Assembly (NCBI GenBank): GCA_963680875.1
Contig: OY804586.1
Location: forward strand, 52,796,203 to 52,860,202
DNA: 64,000 nt
Source: Bathymodiolus brooksi
Taxonomy: Eukaryota; Mollusca; Bivalvia; Mytilida; Modiolidae
Reading direction: 5' to 3'
The translations under genes and the position numbers were made by a program. Shown one piece after another: positions 1-10,844 of this stretch. The notes under the pieces are model-generated. The model was not told the origin of the DNA. It searched no databases and was given only the letters and a program-made list of their open reading frames with translations. Position 1 is the first letter of the stretch. Every line of letters starts with the position of its first letter.

Positions 1-355
1 TTGCTGCCTCTTATATAAAGTCAATCCATGGTAACAAGACTTTTAGACTTTTCGCCATAAATTGATTCGCGTAAATGAAAAGCGTAAACTGTTCCACACC
101 AGTTTATACAAGTATAACCTTTTCAAAAATTTCAAATATTCCTTATAATTTAATTTTATTTCAAAATTTAATGATTCCTCGATTTTAATTGCGATTAATT
201 TCATGTGAATATTTGAATTTGTCGTTGGCGAAAGAATGTGTTGGTGACGTCACAATGCCAAGTTTTGTCGCCAACTGTTTGTAACATTCTGATTTTTTTT
301 AAGGATGTAGATCATCCCTTAAAGATTCGTTTCAATTTAAATTTAAATTTGTAAT
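1..355. other. Unassigned AT-rich sequence
   Basis: No credible coding frame and no repeat that I recognise. The one structured spot is the inverted repeat listed separately at 224-275. Confidence 0.5.
224..275. other. Inverted repeat enclosing a CRE-like palindrome
   Basis: Arms gttggcga (224-231) and tcgccaac (268-275) are exact reverse complements. The loop carries the 10-bp palindrome gtgacgtcac (244-253), which contains the CREB/ATF core TGACGTCA. The palindrome is seen; a regulatory role is not shown, and no gene lies beside it. Confidence 0.4.
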
Positions 356-359
356 AATG

Positions 360-527
360 TCCTGCGTTATATTATGATATATATATATATATGGTTTGTT
401 ACTTTGTATTTATATACATGTACTGTACATATTACTATGTTTACTTATTGTAGAATTGTTTACCTTAATCACATATTTCATTATAATTTCTGTAATGAGG
501 AAATAAAGAAATGAATGAATGAATGAT
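360..527 (+). mobile_element. Possible LINE 3' end with (AATG)n tail
   Basis: An (AT)n run at 376-391 is followed by AT-rich sequence with an aataaa signal near 501. It ends in aatgaatgaatgaatg. L2-type LINEs typically end in short TGAA repeats, so this may be a 5'-truncated LINE copy. There is no reverse-transcriptase frame here, and a host gene 3' UTR remains possible. Confidence 0.3.
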
Positions 528-619
528 GTATAACCAAAATTTTTACCAGGCGGATCAGCCAATCAGATTGCAGTATTCAAATCAAATTAAATTATTATAT
601 GATTATTATCATTTCAATG

Positions 620-935
620 TTGTTATATTTTTTAGTATTATAAACAATTTTACGTGTGTTAAGTTAAATACAAAAAAGTTTACATTAATACCTAGAAAAG
701 CGTTAATATAAAATACTGTCATTTCGAAGTTGTTAATTTTTTTAGTATTATTTAAATTTTTACGTGGGTTAAGTTAAATACCAAAAAGTCTACAGTAATA
801 CCTAGAAAAGCGTTAATATAAAATACTGTCATTTCGAAGTTGTTAATTTTTTTAGTATTATTTAAATTTTTACTCTGTTAAGTTAAATAGAAAAAGTCTA
901 GAGTAATACCTAGAAAAGCGTTAATAAAATATTTT
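620..935. repeat. ~110-bp tandem repeat, about 3 copies
   Basis: The segment cctagaaaagcgttaata recurs at 691, 801 and 909, giving periods of 110 and 108 bp. Flanking text (ttaagttaaata, tttagtattat) repeats with it. The copies have diverged by several substitutions and the last is truncated. No coding potential. Confidence 0.85.
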
Positions 936-2574
936 TTCATAAAAGTTGATTATTATCAAGAATAACTTGACGCTATAAAATATTCATATATTTGAAATAA
1001 TTTTTTACTTCAATTTTATAAATCAATTTTCTGAGCTGTGTGTGTCTTTTTTTTACAGAAATATTTTTCCATATTTTTTTTTATGTATTCTCGTCTGACA
1101 ATAAGTCGGTCAGTCATTGGATAATGTTTGATTATTTTTTTCATGTTTGAAAAGTAAACATTTTTTTCTTTTTAATTATGTTTCTCATCTATTCTTGCTC
1201 ACATGTGTAAAGTTCCATGGAAAAAAGATCGATAATAATAACACACTGACCCATATTTGTTTACTACCCTTTTTCTAAATGGCGTCCTATTACGTCACAT
1301 AAAGTCGGTCAAATGTCAATAAAGCACATGATTTTGTCATATGCCAACCAAGCTTAAAAAGTAAACCAGATTAAGAAAGTACAGTATTTGAGCTTTTTCA
1401 GTGTAATTGTTTTGTCTGAAAAATTTCAAAGGATGTTTTTTTTAAATAGTTTGAAATTGAAGTATTGAAAATTAATTATTTGATGCAAATATTAAACTTG
1501 CTTACCCATATAATAAAGTATTTAATCCAGTGAATTTGGTGTTTTTGCTTTTGTCAATACAATCTATTAGACTGACTACATTCTGTCATATTTTTGTAAA
1601 ACAATTAATGACTGATTTCAATTTATTTTAATCACATTTATTATCACAGAGTGGTAACAATACAGTTTTGTTGATGCTATTTGTAATAATGACAGGGTTT
1701 TTTTTACCCAGATAATCTCATTTTTCTGTTTTGTTTAATTTAATTTTCTGTTCAATTTATGCTATAAATTTTGATTATTGCTGTAAATGAATTCTTTTTC
1801 TATCTTCTTTGTGAATTTCATTTCATTACCCCAAGAAGTAAGGGGTATATTTGTTATTGAAGCAACAGTGGAAATGCAAAATAATCTGCCATTTTGTGGC
1901 TAATGGAGAGCACTTGCATGTATTTTCCCGGTAAAATCGGCCATTTTCTAGAAAATGGTGGAATGTGAATGATCAATCATCATATTTTCAAAGTATTTTA
2001 AAATACAATTTGCTTGGCCTACATTCCAGAAACGGTCATGAACTGTGATGACAATTATGTCAACAAACCGGAAAAATACAAATGCTTGGGGAATACCATC
2101 GATTGAATCATATTTAACAAGCATAATGGTCAGGAAAAAAAGACATTAGTGAAAAAGATTTTTTTACTTGCATGGAATTTATTCAATTCAAACTTCTCTG
2201 TTTTAATCTCATCTTGTAATTTTGACGTTGAAAATAATTCCCTCTGTGTTTATGCACGATATGAATATACAGAATGACGTCATTGGTATCGTGCTGCGCG
2301 AGAATTGTAAATCAAAACAAGTGACCGACTTTATTGCATGACCGAGCAGATGTCACGGTAGGATACCTCAATTTTAGATATTTAAGAAACAACAATCTGC
2401 AATGATCAAAGAATATCTTATAAAATAGGTAAGTACATGAAGTAAACGGAATATATTCTTCAAATTTGTGTCATTCGTCTAAATATTAAATAAATTGAGA
2501 GTGGGTGAAAATGTTTTGATGAGAGAAAGATAAGTATGCAATACTTTGATAATACATTTAAAATTTACAGTTCC
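936..2574. other. Unassigned AT-rich stretch
   Basis: No long frame and no recognised repeat body. The word aataaagtcggtca or a close variant occurs near 1100 and 1294 and inverted near 2325. This could mark ends of an old element, but the flanks do not align well enough for me to call one. Confidence 0.4.
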
Positions 2575-2785
2575 TAAATAATGTAATTATTATCAAAACG
2601 AACATTTTCCTGCCTCCGATATAGACGACATAGGCGACCGTAATCGATTTTGGCTATCCTGTTTAGGCCCTTTGATCTTCTTGCACACAAAGACTTTTAA
2701 GTTATTTGTGCTCAGGAAGGGTAAGAGTTTCCTGTTCCACATGTGGCACCCGTAGTGTTACTCATGTTAAAAATAATACTCGATT
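2575..2785. mobile_element. Mosaic of R2 (minus) and R3 (plus) fragments
   Basis: Positions 2575-2710 match the middle of R2 in reverse: flanking text, ttttggctatcctgtttagg, then ccctttg. From about 2707 it switches to the 3' end of R3 (aggaagggtaag and gtggcacccgt). Two repeat fragments are fused end to end. Confidence 0.6.
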
Positions 2786-3126
2786 AAACTTAGCTTAAGC
2801 TTGTTTTCTAGGTGGTTCACATTTTGCAGCGGTTTCATGTTTTATTTATGTTATTCGTTTTCATTTACGTATGCATATGTCTGACAAAATTAGTATATCA
2901 CATGATGTTTGTGCTGTTTGCACGGGGGGGGGTATGTTTTTTTGTTTCGCTCAGAATTTTTTTTCGGACAACACGAGTTATAATATTTTTTTTCCCACAA
3001 TTTAGCATTAGGTTATATGACAATAACTCTGAATCAGATTTTTTTTTCCTCCACCAAAATCAGAATATTTTTTTCAGCAGCATTGGGAATCAGAATATTT
3101 GTTTAACCCCCCACCCCCCCTCTTGA
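2786..3126. other. Low-complexity stretch with G run and C runs
   Basis: A run of nine G near 2925 and C-rich runs near 3105-3120 bracket T-rich sequence in which atcagaatattt-like words recur. The opposing G and C runs could pair as the ends of a small fold-back element, but the arms are low complexity and no target duplication is visible. Confidence 0.35.
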
Positions 3127-3129
3127 AGT

Positions 3130-3738
3130 TAAATGCTCCGTCCCTTAGTATCTTCAAACCTTTCGCACATTTATTAGTACTATAACCGGTAAAATATGTT
3201 TTTGTTTTCGTCAATAACTATTCATACATGTTTTATCACTGGTAAAATAGATTATTTTTCAATGCGTGGAAGAATATCTTACTTTAAGGACAAGCTTGAT
3301 TGCTTCACATTTCACGTGCAATGAACACAAGTAACAATTTGCGCTATCTTCAATCTGATCTATTGATATTCTCTTTGTACTGGTAAGACCTTTGGTGCAT
3401 ATAGCCTACATACAAATCATTTAAATTCTAAATCACTCTCGTTTATTATTAATGTGTCAGTTTCCAGCTTAACCAATCACTAATTGTATGTTATCAGTAA
3501 ATATCTCATCTACGGTTATTTCACAGATGCACTAAACTTTAAAGTTTTATTTCACTAAAAATAGTTTGGTGTGCAGAAAATAGCCGTAATTGACGTCAAA
3601 CACAATTTAAACGATATATTGACGGAGATGAAACACGCTATTTCCGCCATTGGGCCTATTATTAATTTGTTTATAATTCGGAGATAATGGCTTACGTTAC
3701 AGGAACTGTTTAAAGGTGGCACAATAATATTGATTTCC
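3130..3738. other. Unassigned sequence
   Basis: AT-rich. Short frames only, none with protein-like composition. No repeat recognised. Confidence 0.4.
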
Positions 3739-3990
3739 ATATCCTACAATCCAGAGACCTAGGCAACACTGGTCACAATACACAGAACACAGGGAAAAGA
3801 ACACACAGAAAGTTGAGCCATAGGATAATAAAAACGTAGATATCAGATTTAGTGCACACGACGCATTTCTGCAATATTTTTTATCTTGTACGCTCAATGC
3901 CAAATAATTCAAATATTTTTCGGAGCAAGAACACTCGATCTTTAGTTTTCTACGTACTGTTTTGTAGATCGTTGTTTGTCCTGGTATCGT
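3739..3990. mobile_element. Mosaic of R4, R2 and R3 fragments
   Basis: An R4-like piece (tacaatccagagac, 3745-3800) is followed by the start of R2 (gtagatatcagatttagtgc at 3834, then gcaagaacac). From about 3934 comes reverse-oriented R3 (ctcgatctttagtttt, gatcgttgtttgtcc). The 109-residue minus frame over this area is a by-product. Confidence 0.6.
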
Positions 3991-4610
3991 TTTATCTCGA
4001 ATTTCTTGCGGAATGAGTATATGCAATGAACATGGTAATTTTTAGACAATTAAATACAGTGGAGTATATTTCAATGCTTAAAAATACTAGGGACTATTTA
4101 CCATTAATAGAATTCGTTTTCTTTTTTAAATGGGTCATTAGTTCCTTTCATTATTTAATTAAAAGAATAAAAACGTCTAGTACAAACGCCCACAAAACCC
4201 GGAATAACACCGCGTGCGGCTTCCGGTATGAAACGAACATAAAAGATGGCTATCAATAATGGCAGTTTATATAACACTTATCGATAGACCTGTTTTAATT
4301 AACTTGTATCCTTTTGTTCTGTATTTATAATGGCCGCGGAGTATATTGTAAAATTAGATCTACTAATCAGGCAGATATCCCGCTGGTGGAATTTACAAGT
4401 TAAGAATTAAGACTATGTTAAAATGCATTCACTCAAAACAAGATTCGATCATTCGTTAAATAAAATGGAACATGTTATCTTTAAACGTTCTACCGGTCTG
4501 ATACTTAACAGTACATTTCACTACATTAGTGTTTTTTTGATTCTTAGAAACCTGGTTGTTTCATAGACAAATAGGTTTTATTTCTACCGGTAGGTATGCA
4601 AATTAATAAA
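3991..4610. other. Unassigned sequence
   Basis: No recognised repeat and no convincing frame. The short frame from 4026 is AT-driven. Confidence 0.4.
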
Positions 4611-4613
4611 TGA

Positions 4614-4690
4614 AACTTGTTGACGCCACGATATAGCTTAGATATTGCTAAATGTGGCGTTAACCACCAATCAACAAATCAATCAATTCT
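4614..4690 (+). mobile_element. SINE 3' domain with (AATC)n tail
   Basis: gacgccacgatatagctt followed by atattgctaaatgtggcgtt matches the shared 3' domain of the local SINEs. It ends in caatcaacaaatcaatcaat, an AATC-type tail. The 5' part is absent, as in a truncated retroposed copy. Confidence 0.65.
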
Positions 4691-4789
4691 TAGATTAACA
4701 TCGTTCCCCCTTTTCCTTTCTTCTGTATTACACACCATCTTTGTACAAGATCTTCAATAGAAAATAGTAGCATAACTCCAGTAAATTGT

Positions 4790-4878
4790 CAGGTTTGGGA
4801 CCATAAAACTAGTGATAGGCACTGACTGCACAGGTAGTTGTAAATCAAGCTACCATACTACCACGACCACTAATTCTA
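4790..4878 (-). mobile_element. SINE-1a head fragment
   Basis: Reading the minus strand gives the head order gtggtcgtggtagtatggtag, tacaactacctgtgcagtcag, tgcctatcact. The B box and body are missing. Confidence 0.65.
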
Positions 4879-4879
4879 C

Positions 4880-5254
4880 TGGAATACACATTTATCTACA
4901 ACAAATAGTTCAAAGTTATCACTTAAATTAAGATATTGTTTTGTATTTGAGAAGAAATTAAATTAAATGACCATTTATCGAAACAAGGCAGACAATTTGT
5001 GAAAAAAAAGCACAAAAAATAATAACGACTAATTAATACTACCAGTACTGTTAATTCATTTTTATTCACTGAATACCAATTTTCGTTGTTTTTGTTGGTA
5101 ATGAGTAAGTATCAAAGCCACGAATTTAAGTGTCAACGAATATCTCAATATCCGTTTATCCACGAAAGTTGATACCAACGAAATCAAAAGTAACCACAGT
5201 GTATACAGTCAAAGAAACCTGAAAATGTGGCCTTTATGAGAAATTGTCCTTTAT
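4880..5254. other. Unassigned sequence
   Basis: AT-rich sequence with no coding frame. R5-like words begin only at its right end. Confidence 0.4.
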
Positions 5255-5340
5255 ATACAGGTTACAATTAAATGTGATATTCATTGATGGGGAAAATGAG
5301 GATGTCCGTTTTAGACACTGATTTGTTCGATAGTATATAT
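5255..5340. repeat. R5 dispersed repeat fragment
   Basis: gatggggaaaatgagg and the gacactgatttgtt word recur at 5660-5712, and related sequence is found at 55,455-55,635. The fragment stops at an (AT)n run (5334-5347). Confidence 0.5.
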
Positions 5341-5379
5341 ATATATTTTATTTGGATATTACCCCTTTACAACGGGGGC

Positions 5380-5404
5380 AACCACTGTCGGGGTAACAGT
5401 GGTT
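5380..5404. other. Perfect 9-bp hairpin
   Basis: aaccactgt (5380-5388) and acagtggtt (5396-5404) are exact reverse complements around a 7-nt loop. No associated gene, so function is unknown. Confidence 0.5.
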
Positions 5405-5599
5405 GCGTCCTTGAAGCTATGTACAATGCAATAACAAAATATAATAGTGAATAAGAGTTACTGTCCATTGTATTAAAACAATTCATGTAACAAACACTAC
5501 TTAAGAAATATTGTCTCCATTAAAATGTAAAAATACAAGCACTGTATCATAAAACATTATACTGCACTACATTATAGTATTCTAAAATAATGTAATATT

Positions 5600-5905
5600 A
5601 GAGGTGCTCTTTAAGTCAAGTTTGACTGTAGCCACAATATTTTTTTAAATGCACTATTCTTTAATGGGGAAAAATGAGGGTGCCCTTTTATAGACAGTGA
5701 TTTGTTGTATAGCAGGGGCGGATCCAGAGGGGGGCGCGCCCCCCTAAATTTGGAAAAATTATGATTTTTTGGCGTGAAATCGTGATTTTTCACACGAAAT
5801 ACCCCAAAAAAAAAATTTAAGTGCGCCCCCCTAACTTGAAATCCTGGATCCACCCCTGTATAGAGGTGCCCTTTAAAGCAGGTTTGACTGTAACCACAAT
5901 ATATA
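5600..5905. repeat. R5 repeat interrupted by a MITE
   Basis: R5 text runs from 5600 to 5712 (tttgactgtagccacaatat, tagacagtgatttgttgt) and resumes at 5859 (agaggtgccctttaaagcag, tttgactgtaaccac). Removing 5713-5858 plus one TATAG restores continuous R5 sequence, so the MITE is the younger insertion. Confidence 0.65.
5713..5858. mobile_element. 146-bp MITE, CAGGGG...CCCCTG ends
   Basis: The ends are inverted: caggggcggatccag on the left, and caggggtggatccag when the right end is reverse complemented. Inside each end lies a ggggggcgc/gcgcccccc block. The target duplication is tatag on both sides (5708-5712 and 5859-5863). CAG-G termini suggest hAT, but hAT duplications are 8 bp and this one is 5, so the superfamily is unresolved. 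No coding capacity. Confidence 0.8.
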
Positions 5906-6250
5906 GTTGAGATAAACTTACTTCCAATACCCTGAGAGATTGATCAAAATAGATCTTTCGGGTTAGAATACGGTTGATTTAGACTACGTTTAATAATATT
6001 TGATTTCTTTCGTGACAGTCAGATCTATTGAACGTAATGACCAAGACTGTCCGGTGGGAAATCACATACCTTACGTACGTCATTGACAAACTTTATCACA
6101 GTTGTATCGAGTACACCTACACGTAGGAATCTGTTTATCTGACAAGACAACCACAATTAATTCTCGGTTCTTTGTAGATTTCCTGTGAATCTGATAATTC
6201 CAAAGATTACTACTGTATAGTAAAACTTGTATTAAAAGGTCACCTTTGGG
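5906..6250. other. Unassigned sequence
   Basis: No recognised repeat or coding frame, apart from an isolated SINE-like acgtaatgaccaag stretch that I cannot extend. Confidence 0.35.
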
Positions 6251-6251
6251 A

Positions 6252-6330
6252 CGAAGATTGATTTGATTTGATTTGTGGTGTTTCGCGCCACTTTCAGCAA
6301 TATTTCAGCTATATCATGGCGATTGGGACT
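6252..6330 (-). mobile_element. SINE 3' domain fragment with (ATTTG)n tail
   Basis: tgtttcgcgccactttcagc, then aatatttcagctatatcatg, is the shared 3' domain on the minus strand. It is preceded by gatttgatttgatttg, the pentanucleotide tail. Body and head are missing. Confidence 0.7.
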
Positions 6331-6394
6331 AAGAAAAAATGGCCTTATATGACAGGTGATATCTTAAAAAATGCTAAATTCATTTTAAATTTTC

Positions 6395-7160
6395 TATGAT
6401 GGTACAAGAAAAGGGTGGCCATTTTAATACATGTGACTGTCTAATAGAGGTGACCGCATGATCAGGTTTCACTCATTCTACTATGAACACAACTACATAC
6501 AACACAGAAATTTCCATTTCTATTTTACATTCATGCGGATGTTTTCTAGATTTAACGCACAATAAATGTACTCGTGTATGTATTTCCTCGAGACATTTTA
6601 ATACAGGTGACTGCTTAATAGAGGTGACCGCATGAACAGGTTTGACCATTGTAAAACTCATTCTAATATTATTATAACACAACAACACGTAACAAAGAGA
6701 TTTCCATTTCTATTTTGCATTCATTCGGATGTTTTCTAGATATAACACGCAATAAATGTACTCATGTATGTATTTGTTTAAGTTCAACATCATCTATATG
6801 CCCACAATCAAAATATATAATATTAAGATACCAATATCTAAATTTACTCGTGATTCGTTATTCTTTTAATTCATGTGAGCTTATCTATAACATTCATTCG
6901 GATGTTTTCTGGATTTAACACGCAAGAAATGTACTCGTGTACGTATTTCTTTAAGATCAACGTTATTTGTATGCCCACGATCACAATATATATTATAAAG
7001 TATAAATAATAAGTTGACAGTATCTAAAATTATACTGATTTATTATTCTTTTAATTCGAGTGAGCTTATCTAACATTCATTTGAATGTTAAAATGTTTTC
7101 TAATTTTAACACGCAATAAATGTACTTGTGTACGTGTTCCTGAAGTTCAACGTTTTTATT
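6395..7160. repeat. Degenerate tandem repeat, ~170-190-bp units
   Basis: ggatgttttctag or a variant recurs near 6537, 6727, 6899 and 7090. Each is followed by an acgcaataaatgtactcgtg word and cacgatcaaaata text. Periods are about 190, 172 and 191 bp. The first two units also carry R5 text (aatagaggtgaccgcatga at 6441 and 6617). Short frames in this block are shadows of the repeat. Confidence 0.75.
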
Positions 7161-7234
7161 TGCCGCCCACGATCAAAATAACTATGATAGAGTATAACAA
7201 ATTTAGTTACGGTATCTAAAATGAGACCGATGTG

Positions 7235-7573
7235 GGGGCGTGTTCTTATGGTCGTTGGATTTACAACTATCTGTGCAACCAGTGCCTATCATCACTAAAG
7301 TTGTGAGTTCGAATCCCGCTCATGATGAGTTGTTCTAATTACAAAATTATCTGATGATGAAAAACGTCAATATCTAATCTAGTGCGCCCGACGCGTTTCT
7401 GGAATAAATACCCAAATTAGTGCACCCGACGCGTTTCTGGAATAGCCTTCATCAGGTACACTCAAAGTAAAGTTTCTCGATGACGTGCGACAGGTCGGGG
7501 GTTTTCTCCGGTGTCCTCCACCAATACAATTGACCGCCAAATATTGTTGAAAGTGGCGTTAAACACTATAACC
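7235..7573 (+). mobile_element. SINE-1a copy interrupted by R2
   Basis: The head (ggtcgttggatttacaacta), B box (gagttcgaatcccgctcatg, 7312-7331), body (acaggtcgggggttttctcc) and 3' domain (gaaagtggcgttaaacac) are in order. An R2 fragment at 7364-7470 separates head from body, so R2 inserted into an existing SINE. Confidence 0.8.
7364..7470 (+). mobile_element. R2 fragment nested in SINE
   Basis: Starts atatctaatctagtgcgccc and reaches ccttcatcaggtacactc. The piece with cccgacgcgtttctggaata is present twice (from 7388 and from about 7421), a small internal duplication in the same part of R2 that is expanded at 17.7 kb. Confidence 0.7.
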
Positions 7574-7594
7574 GTGATTGTATCTAAAATTATC

Positions 7595-7716
7595 CCTATT
7601 GATTGCAGGTCGGTTGTTTTCTCTGAATATTCCAGTTTCTTCCACCAATAAAGCTTACCGCTACGATATAATTGAAATATTGTTGAAAGTGGCGTTAAAC
7701 ACCATAACCCTAACCC
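7595..7716 (+). mobile_element. SINE-1a 3' half with CCCTAA-like tail
   Basis: Body and 3' domain only (gcaggtcggttgttttctct ... gttgaaagtggcgttaaaca). It ends in taaccctaacccctaa, one of several local SINE tails resembling telomeric repeat. Confidence 0.75.
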
Positions 7717-8187
7717 CTAACGCTAGAGTATCCTTCATCATAATCAGAAGATTGGAAGCAAAGCTGAACATTTTTAAAATCTCTGCAGGCCTCATTCTCC
7801 ACGTTAGATATTTTACCCTCAGGTAGCTGATATTTCTCGGTCTTGATGATAAAATCGATGCGCTCCAAATGGATACATTATCTTGTAGGTAAAGATCAAC
7901 CAAAGAATATGAAATTTAATGGGCATGAACTTCAAGACACTAATATCAGATAAAACTGGCACTTATATAAATAGCGCTAAAATACTAAACAGGATGTTTT
8001 TGTTCAAATATGTTTTCTCTAATTATAGTATTTCTATCTAATGAAGATGTTTTCTATATATGAACACTACTATTTGATTAGAATACTGAGTGGTAGTAAA
8101 ACAAACATCATTTAAACTGATTTAAGAATCAACGTTATTTATTACCAGTATGTGTATTAAGAAAAACAGATTAATAGAAATCATAGA
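7717..8187. other. Unassigned sequence
   Basis: No repeat or coding signal that I can support. Short frames on both strands near 7660-7900 overlap each other and the SINE tail. Confidence 0.4.
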
Positions 8188-8608
8188 TTTAATTACATGG
8201 TTTATCGTACTCGTGAACTAAAAAAAAATAAGAAGCTGTTCATAGTTGTATGACATTTTCTTTCGTTTGTTCATTTGTTTGTTTGGTGGTGTTTAACGCA
8301 ACTTCCAACAATATTTCAGTCCTATCGTGACGGTCAGTTTTATTGGTGGAGGAAACCGGAGTACCCGGAGAAAAACACCGACCTGTCGCAAGTCACTGAC
8401 AAACTTTATCACATAATGTTGTACACCTCTTTCTGATCGCGATTCGAACTCACAACATCAGTGATGATAGGCACTGATTGCATGGGTAGTTGTAATTCCA
8501 ACTACCATACAATCATGGCCACGACGGCCCCTTAATTAAATGGGATATCGTACTCGAGAACTAAGCAATAAGAAGCTGCTCATAATTATATGACATTGTC
8601 TTTCGTTG
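8188..8608. repeat. ~75-bp direct duplication flanking a SINE
   Basis: Sequence at 8190-8268 (tttatcgtactcgtgaacta, aataagaagctgttcatagt, gacattttctttcgttt) recurs at 8530-8608 with scattered differences. SINE-1a lies between. This is too long for a retroposition target duplication, so a local tandem duplication that took or received the SINE is likelier. Confidence 0.65.
8285..8535 (-). mobile_element. SINE-1a, nearly full length
   Basis: On the minus strand: gggccgtcgtggccatgatt head, cttgcgacaggtcggtg body, and tgttggaagttgcgttaaac 3' domain. The B-box region reads gagttcgaatcgcgatc. It carries several point changes, and no clear short target duplication is visible. Confidence 0.8.
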
Positions 8609-8837
8609 ATCCATAGTGGTCAAGACAAATGGACACGATTTCTCCTCTCAGACGTCCAACAGCATCTCTTTTGGTAGTGCGGGATGTATTAGTCCACGAT
8701 GGTATCATCCTCCCAGTATGCAGTTCTTCGGCATTGGCAGGTCTATAAGTTGAATTAATGTTTACAATTGTACAGTTCCTACATAATACATTGTAATTTT
8801 TATTCAAACCACAACTTATTTTCATCCGATAGACAAC

Positions 8838-8960
8838 CACGGCCGATTTTGGATATTCATGTTAGGCCTTTTGGTGTATTTGTTTCTAACGACTTTTAAA
8901 AGTATTTAGCTTTCCAATCTTTCAACTATGAACTATGAACTATGAACTGTTGAAGGTTAT
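8838..8960 (-). mobile_element. R2 fragment
   Basis: cacggccgattttggatatt, ttaggccttttggtgtattt and caatctttcaactatgaact match the middle of R2 in reverse. A 7-bp unit ctatgaa is repeated three times at about 8926-8948. Confidence 0.6.
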
Positions 8961-9235
8961 TCCAGAAATTATTCCAAAGACATAGGAAACATATAGCGAA
9001 TAATACGCCAAGCTCATTATGGCTATTTTTTGTCTCATTGTGTAATTCATAGTCAACTATTTTATGTTAGAGGTGATAATCACTGTTTTCGGAACCTAAT
9101 GTATTCTTCCGTAGATGGCCGTTTTCGGGTGAAGACGACCGAGGTAAGACGAGTCCACGTGCACTCGTCTTTACTCGTTGTGACATCCAATCAGAACGCC
9201 TCTAACAAGAAAATAAAATCGTTTAAATATATACC

Positions 9236-9520
9236 CTAAGCCTGGAATGTCACATTATATACCCTGTATGATAGCTGAATAACAGATATATTACGGATTT
9301 AACCATTGGGTTTTTTTCAAATACAGATTCCAACCGTATTAAATATATATTTGTCTTTTATTTTCATTTTTTCGTATTTCTAGATATCCTTTTCCGTACC
9401 TTTGACGTCATTCTTCAATGACGTCAAAATATGTGTCACGTCATATTTCATGTATGGGGTGTCTCATGAAGTAAAATACTGTACTTTCAATAAAATATTA
9501 GTGAGAAAAGCTCAAATATC
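9236..9520 (+). mobile_element. R8 dispersed repeat
   Basis: Sequence from cctggaatgtcacattatat through tgtatggggtgtctcatgaa to ttcaataaaatattagtgag reappears inverted at 40,090-40,330 with good identity. No coding frame. It includes the 28-bp palindrome listed next. Superfamily unknown. Confidence 0.7.
9401..9428. other. Double CRE palindrome inside R8
   Basis: tttgacgtcatt (9401-9412) and aatgacgtcaaa (9417-9428) are exact reverse complements around cttc, and each arm contains TGACGTCA. A further gtcacgtcat lies at about 9435. The 40.2-kb copy keeps one intact site and one changed to tgacatca. Confidence 0.6.
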
Positions 9521-9690
9521 AGTAGAAAGCTACTTAGTTTATTAGTCGGTGTCACAAAAGTCAATTTTATGTGATGTGTATTTCATAACGCTCAATGATA
9601 TTGATCTGATAATGTATGCAAATTAGTTACTGATCAATGGCGGGTGTCTCTAGGAGTTCGCGATAGTGAAAGTTGTTGGTTTACGGAAGA

Positions 9691-9862
9691 ACTAGGTACT
9701 TACATGCGTTGTTGGGAAAGCCCGGGTGATCTTCCACTCGTGATAGAAATTGTTGTGTCTTTTCGCTCGTTTCGCTGCGCTCCACTCGCGAAAAGACATA
9801 AAATTTCTATCACTCGTGGAAGATCACCCGGTCTTTCCCAAGAACGTATGTAAGAACCTATT
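9691..9862. mobile_element. Long inverted repeat (fold-back element)
   Basis: Left arm 9691-9766 and right arm 9788-9862 pair over about 75 bp with roughly 90% identity. Examples are cttacatgcgttgttgggaa against the complement of the accgg-to-gtaag end, and cgggtgatcttccac on both arms. The loop is about 21 bp and CG-rich. No target duplication is obvious. A frame over it merely reads through the palindrome. Confidence 0.75.
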
Positions 9863-9911
9863 ATTCTTCATCATTGTTCTTCAATCAATTAATGGTTAGA
9901 ACCACACAGAA

Positions 9912-10120
9912 AAGTTTGAAGATACCAGGAAATCAGTAGACGCAAATCGAAGAAGAAGGACAGACAATATAATGAACAAAAGAAAAAAAAAAGGACAAAT
10001 ACTATTCAGAAACCTAAAGATCAAGTAACACGAACCCCACTAAAAACCGGGGATGATTTCAGGTGGTTCGAAATTATAAGCAGTTCCTGCAACACTAATG
10101 GCAGCTATCGTCTTACATGT
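9912..10120 (+). mobile_element. R3 copy
   Basis: agtttgaagataccaggaaa, gacagacaatataatg, taacacgaaccccactaaaa and accggggatgatttcagg follow the R3 order. It ends near cagctatcgtcttacatgtc. Confidence 0.75.
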
Positions 10121-10835
10121 CATGAATGAGGAATTAAAATAAATTTGTTCATGGCATGAATGTAGCTCAGATACTACTCATCTGACGATTAAAAGCAATA
10201 TGTCGATCGATCCTGCAACATGGATACTTTTATAAAGCACATGGTATCTACAATTTGTATTATTTGTTTTTCAGCATAAATAATTTAGCCAGAAATATAT
10301 TAGAAGCAAAAATAAACACTAAATATAGATTAAAAAATATACAAACAACCTGTTTTGATTATTCCGTGAAAACATCACCCGAAAATTAAATTGTTTGTGT
10401 CTTCACGACAATATCTCGTTAATATTCATATCACGCTTCAGGCTTTATTTCTCACTTCAGTTGTAAATAACTTAGAAAAATGTAAAAATGGCGACGTATG
10501 CAAAATTACTCCCAGTTCCTATGAGAAATTTAACGGATTCGGTTAGAAAAGAGAACATAAAGCAAAATTGTGTCAAGATATAATAAAACAAGAACCAATA
10601 TAGGACACCAGCATGACCATTGGTTGGATTTAAATGATGGTTATAAACCAATAACCCCATTCCGTACCCTCTGTTTACATATAAATACTGGAGACGTAAT
10701 TTAGAAGCTCTCTGCCAGCATATAAACTGTGTAGGTCATGCCTAATTAGTGCGAACTGCACAATTTTAAGCGATGCACGATTCATTTCAAAAATAAAATG
10801 GCAGAGTTTGGGTTTATGTGTAATTGACCTGTACT
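10121..10835. other. Unassigned sequence
   Basis: AT-rich, short chance frames only, no repeat recognised. Confidence 0.4.
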
Positions 10836-10844
10836 GATTGGTAG

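Noticed and set aside
1095..2345. Transposon bounded by inverted aataaagtcggtca words
   Set aside because: The match is limited to about 14 bp, occurs twice on the left at different places, and has no target duplication.
8586..8840. 84-codon minus-strand frame with cysteines
   Set aside because: No domain recognised. It lies between a SINE duplication and an R2 fragment, and composition alone does not support a gene.
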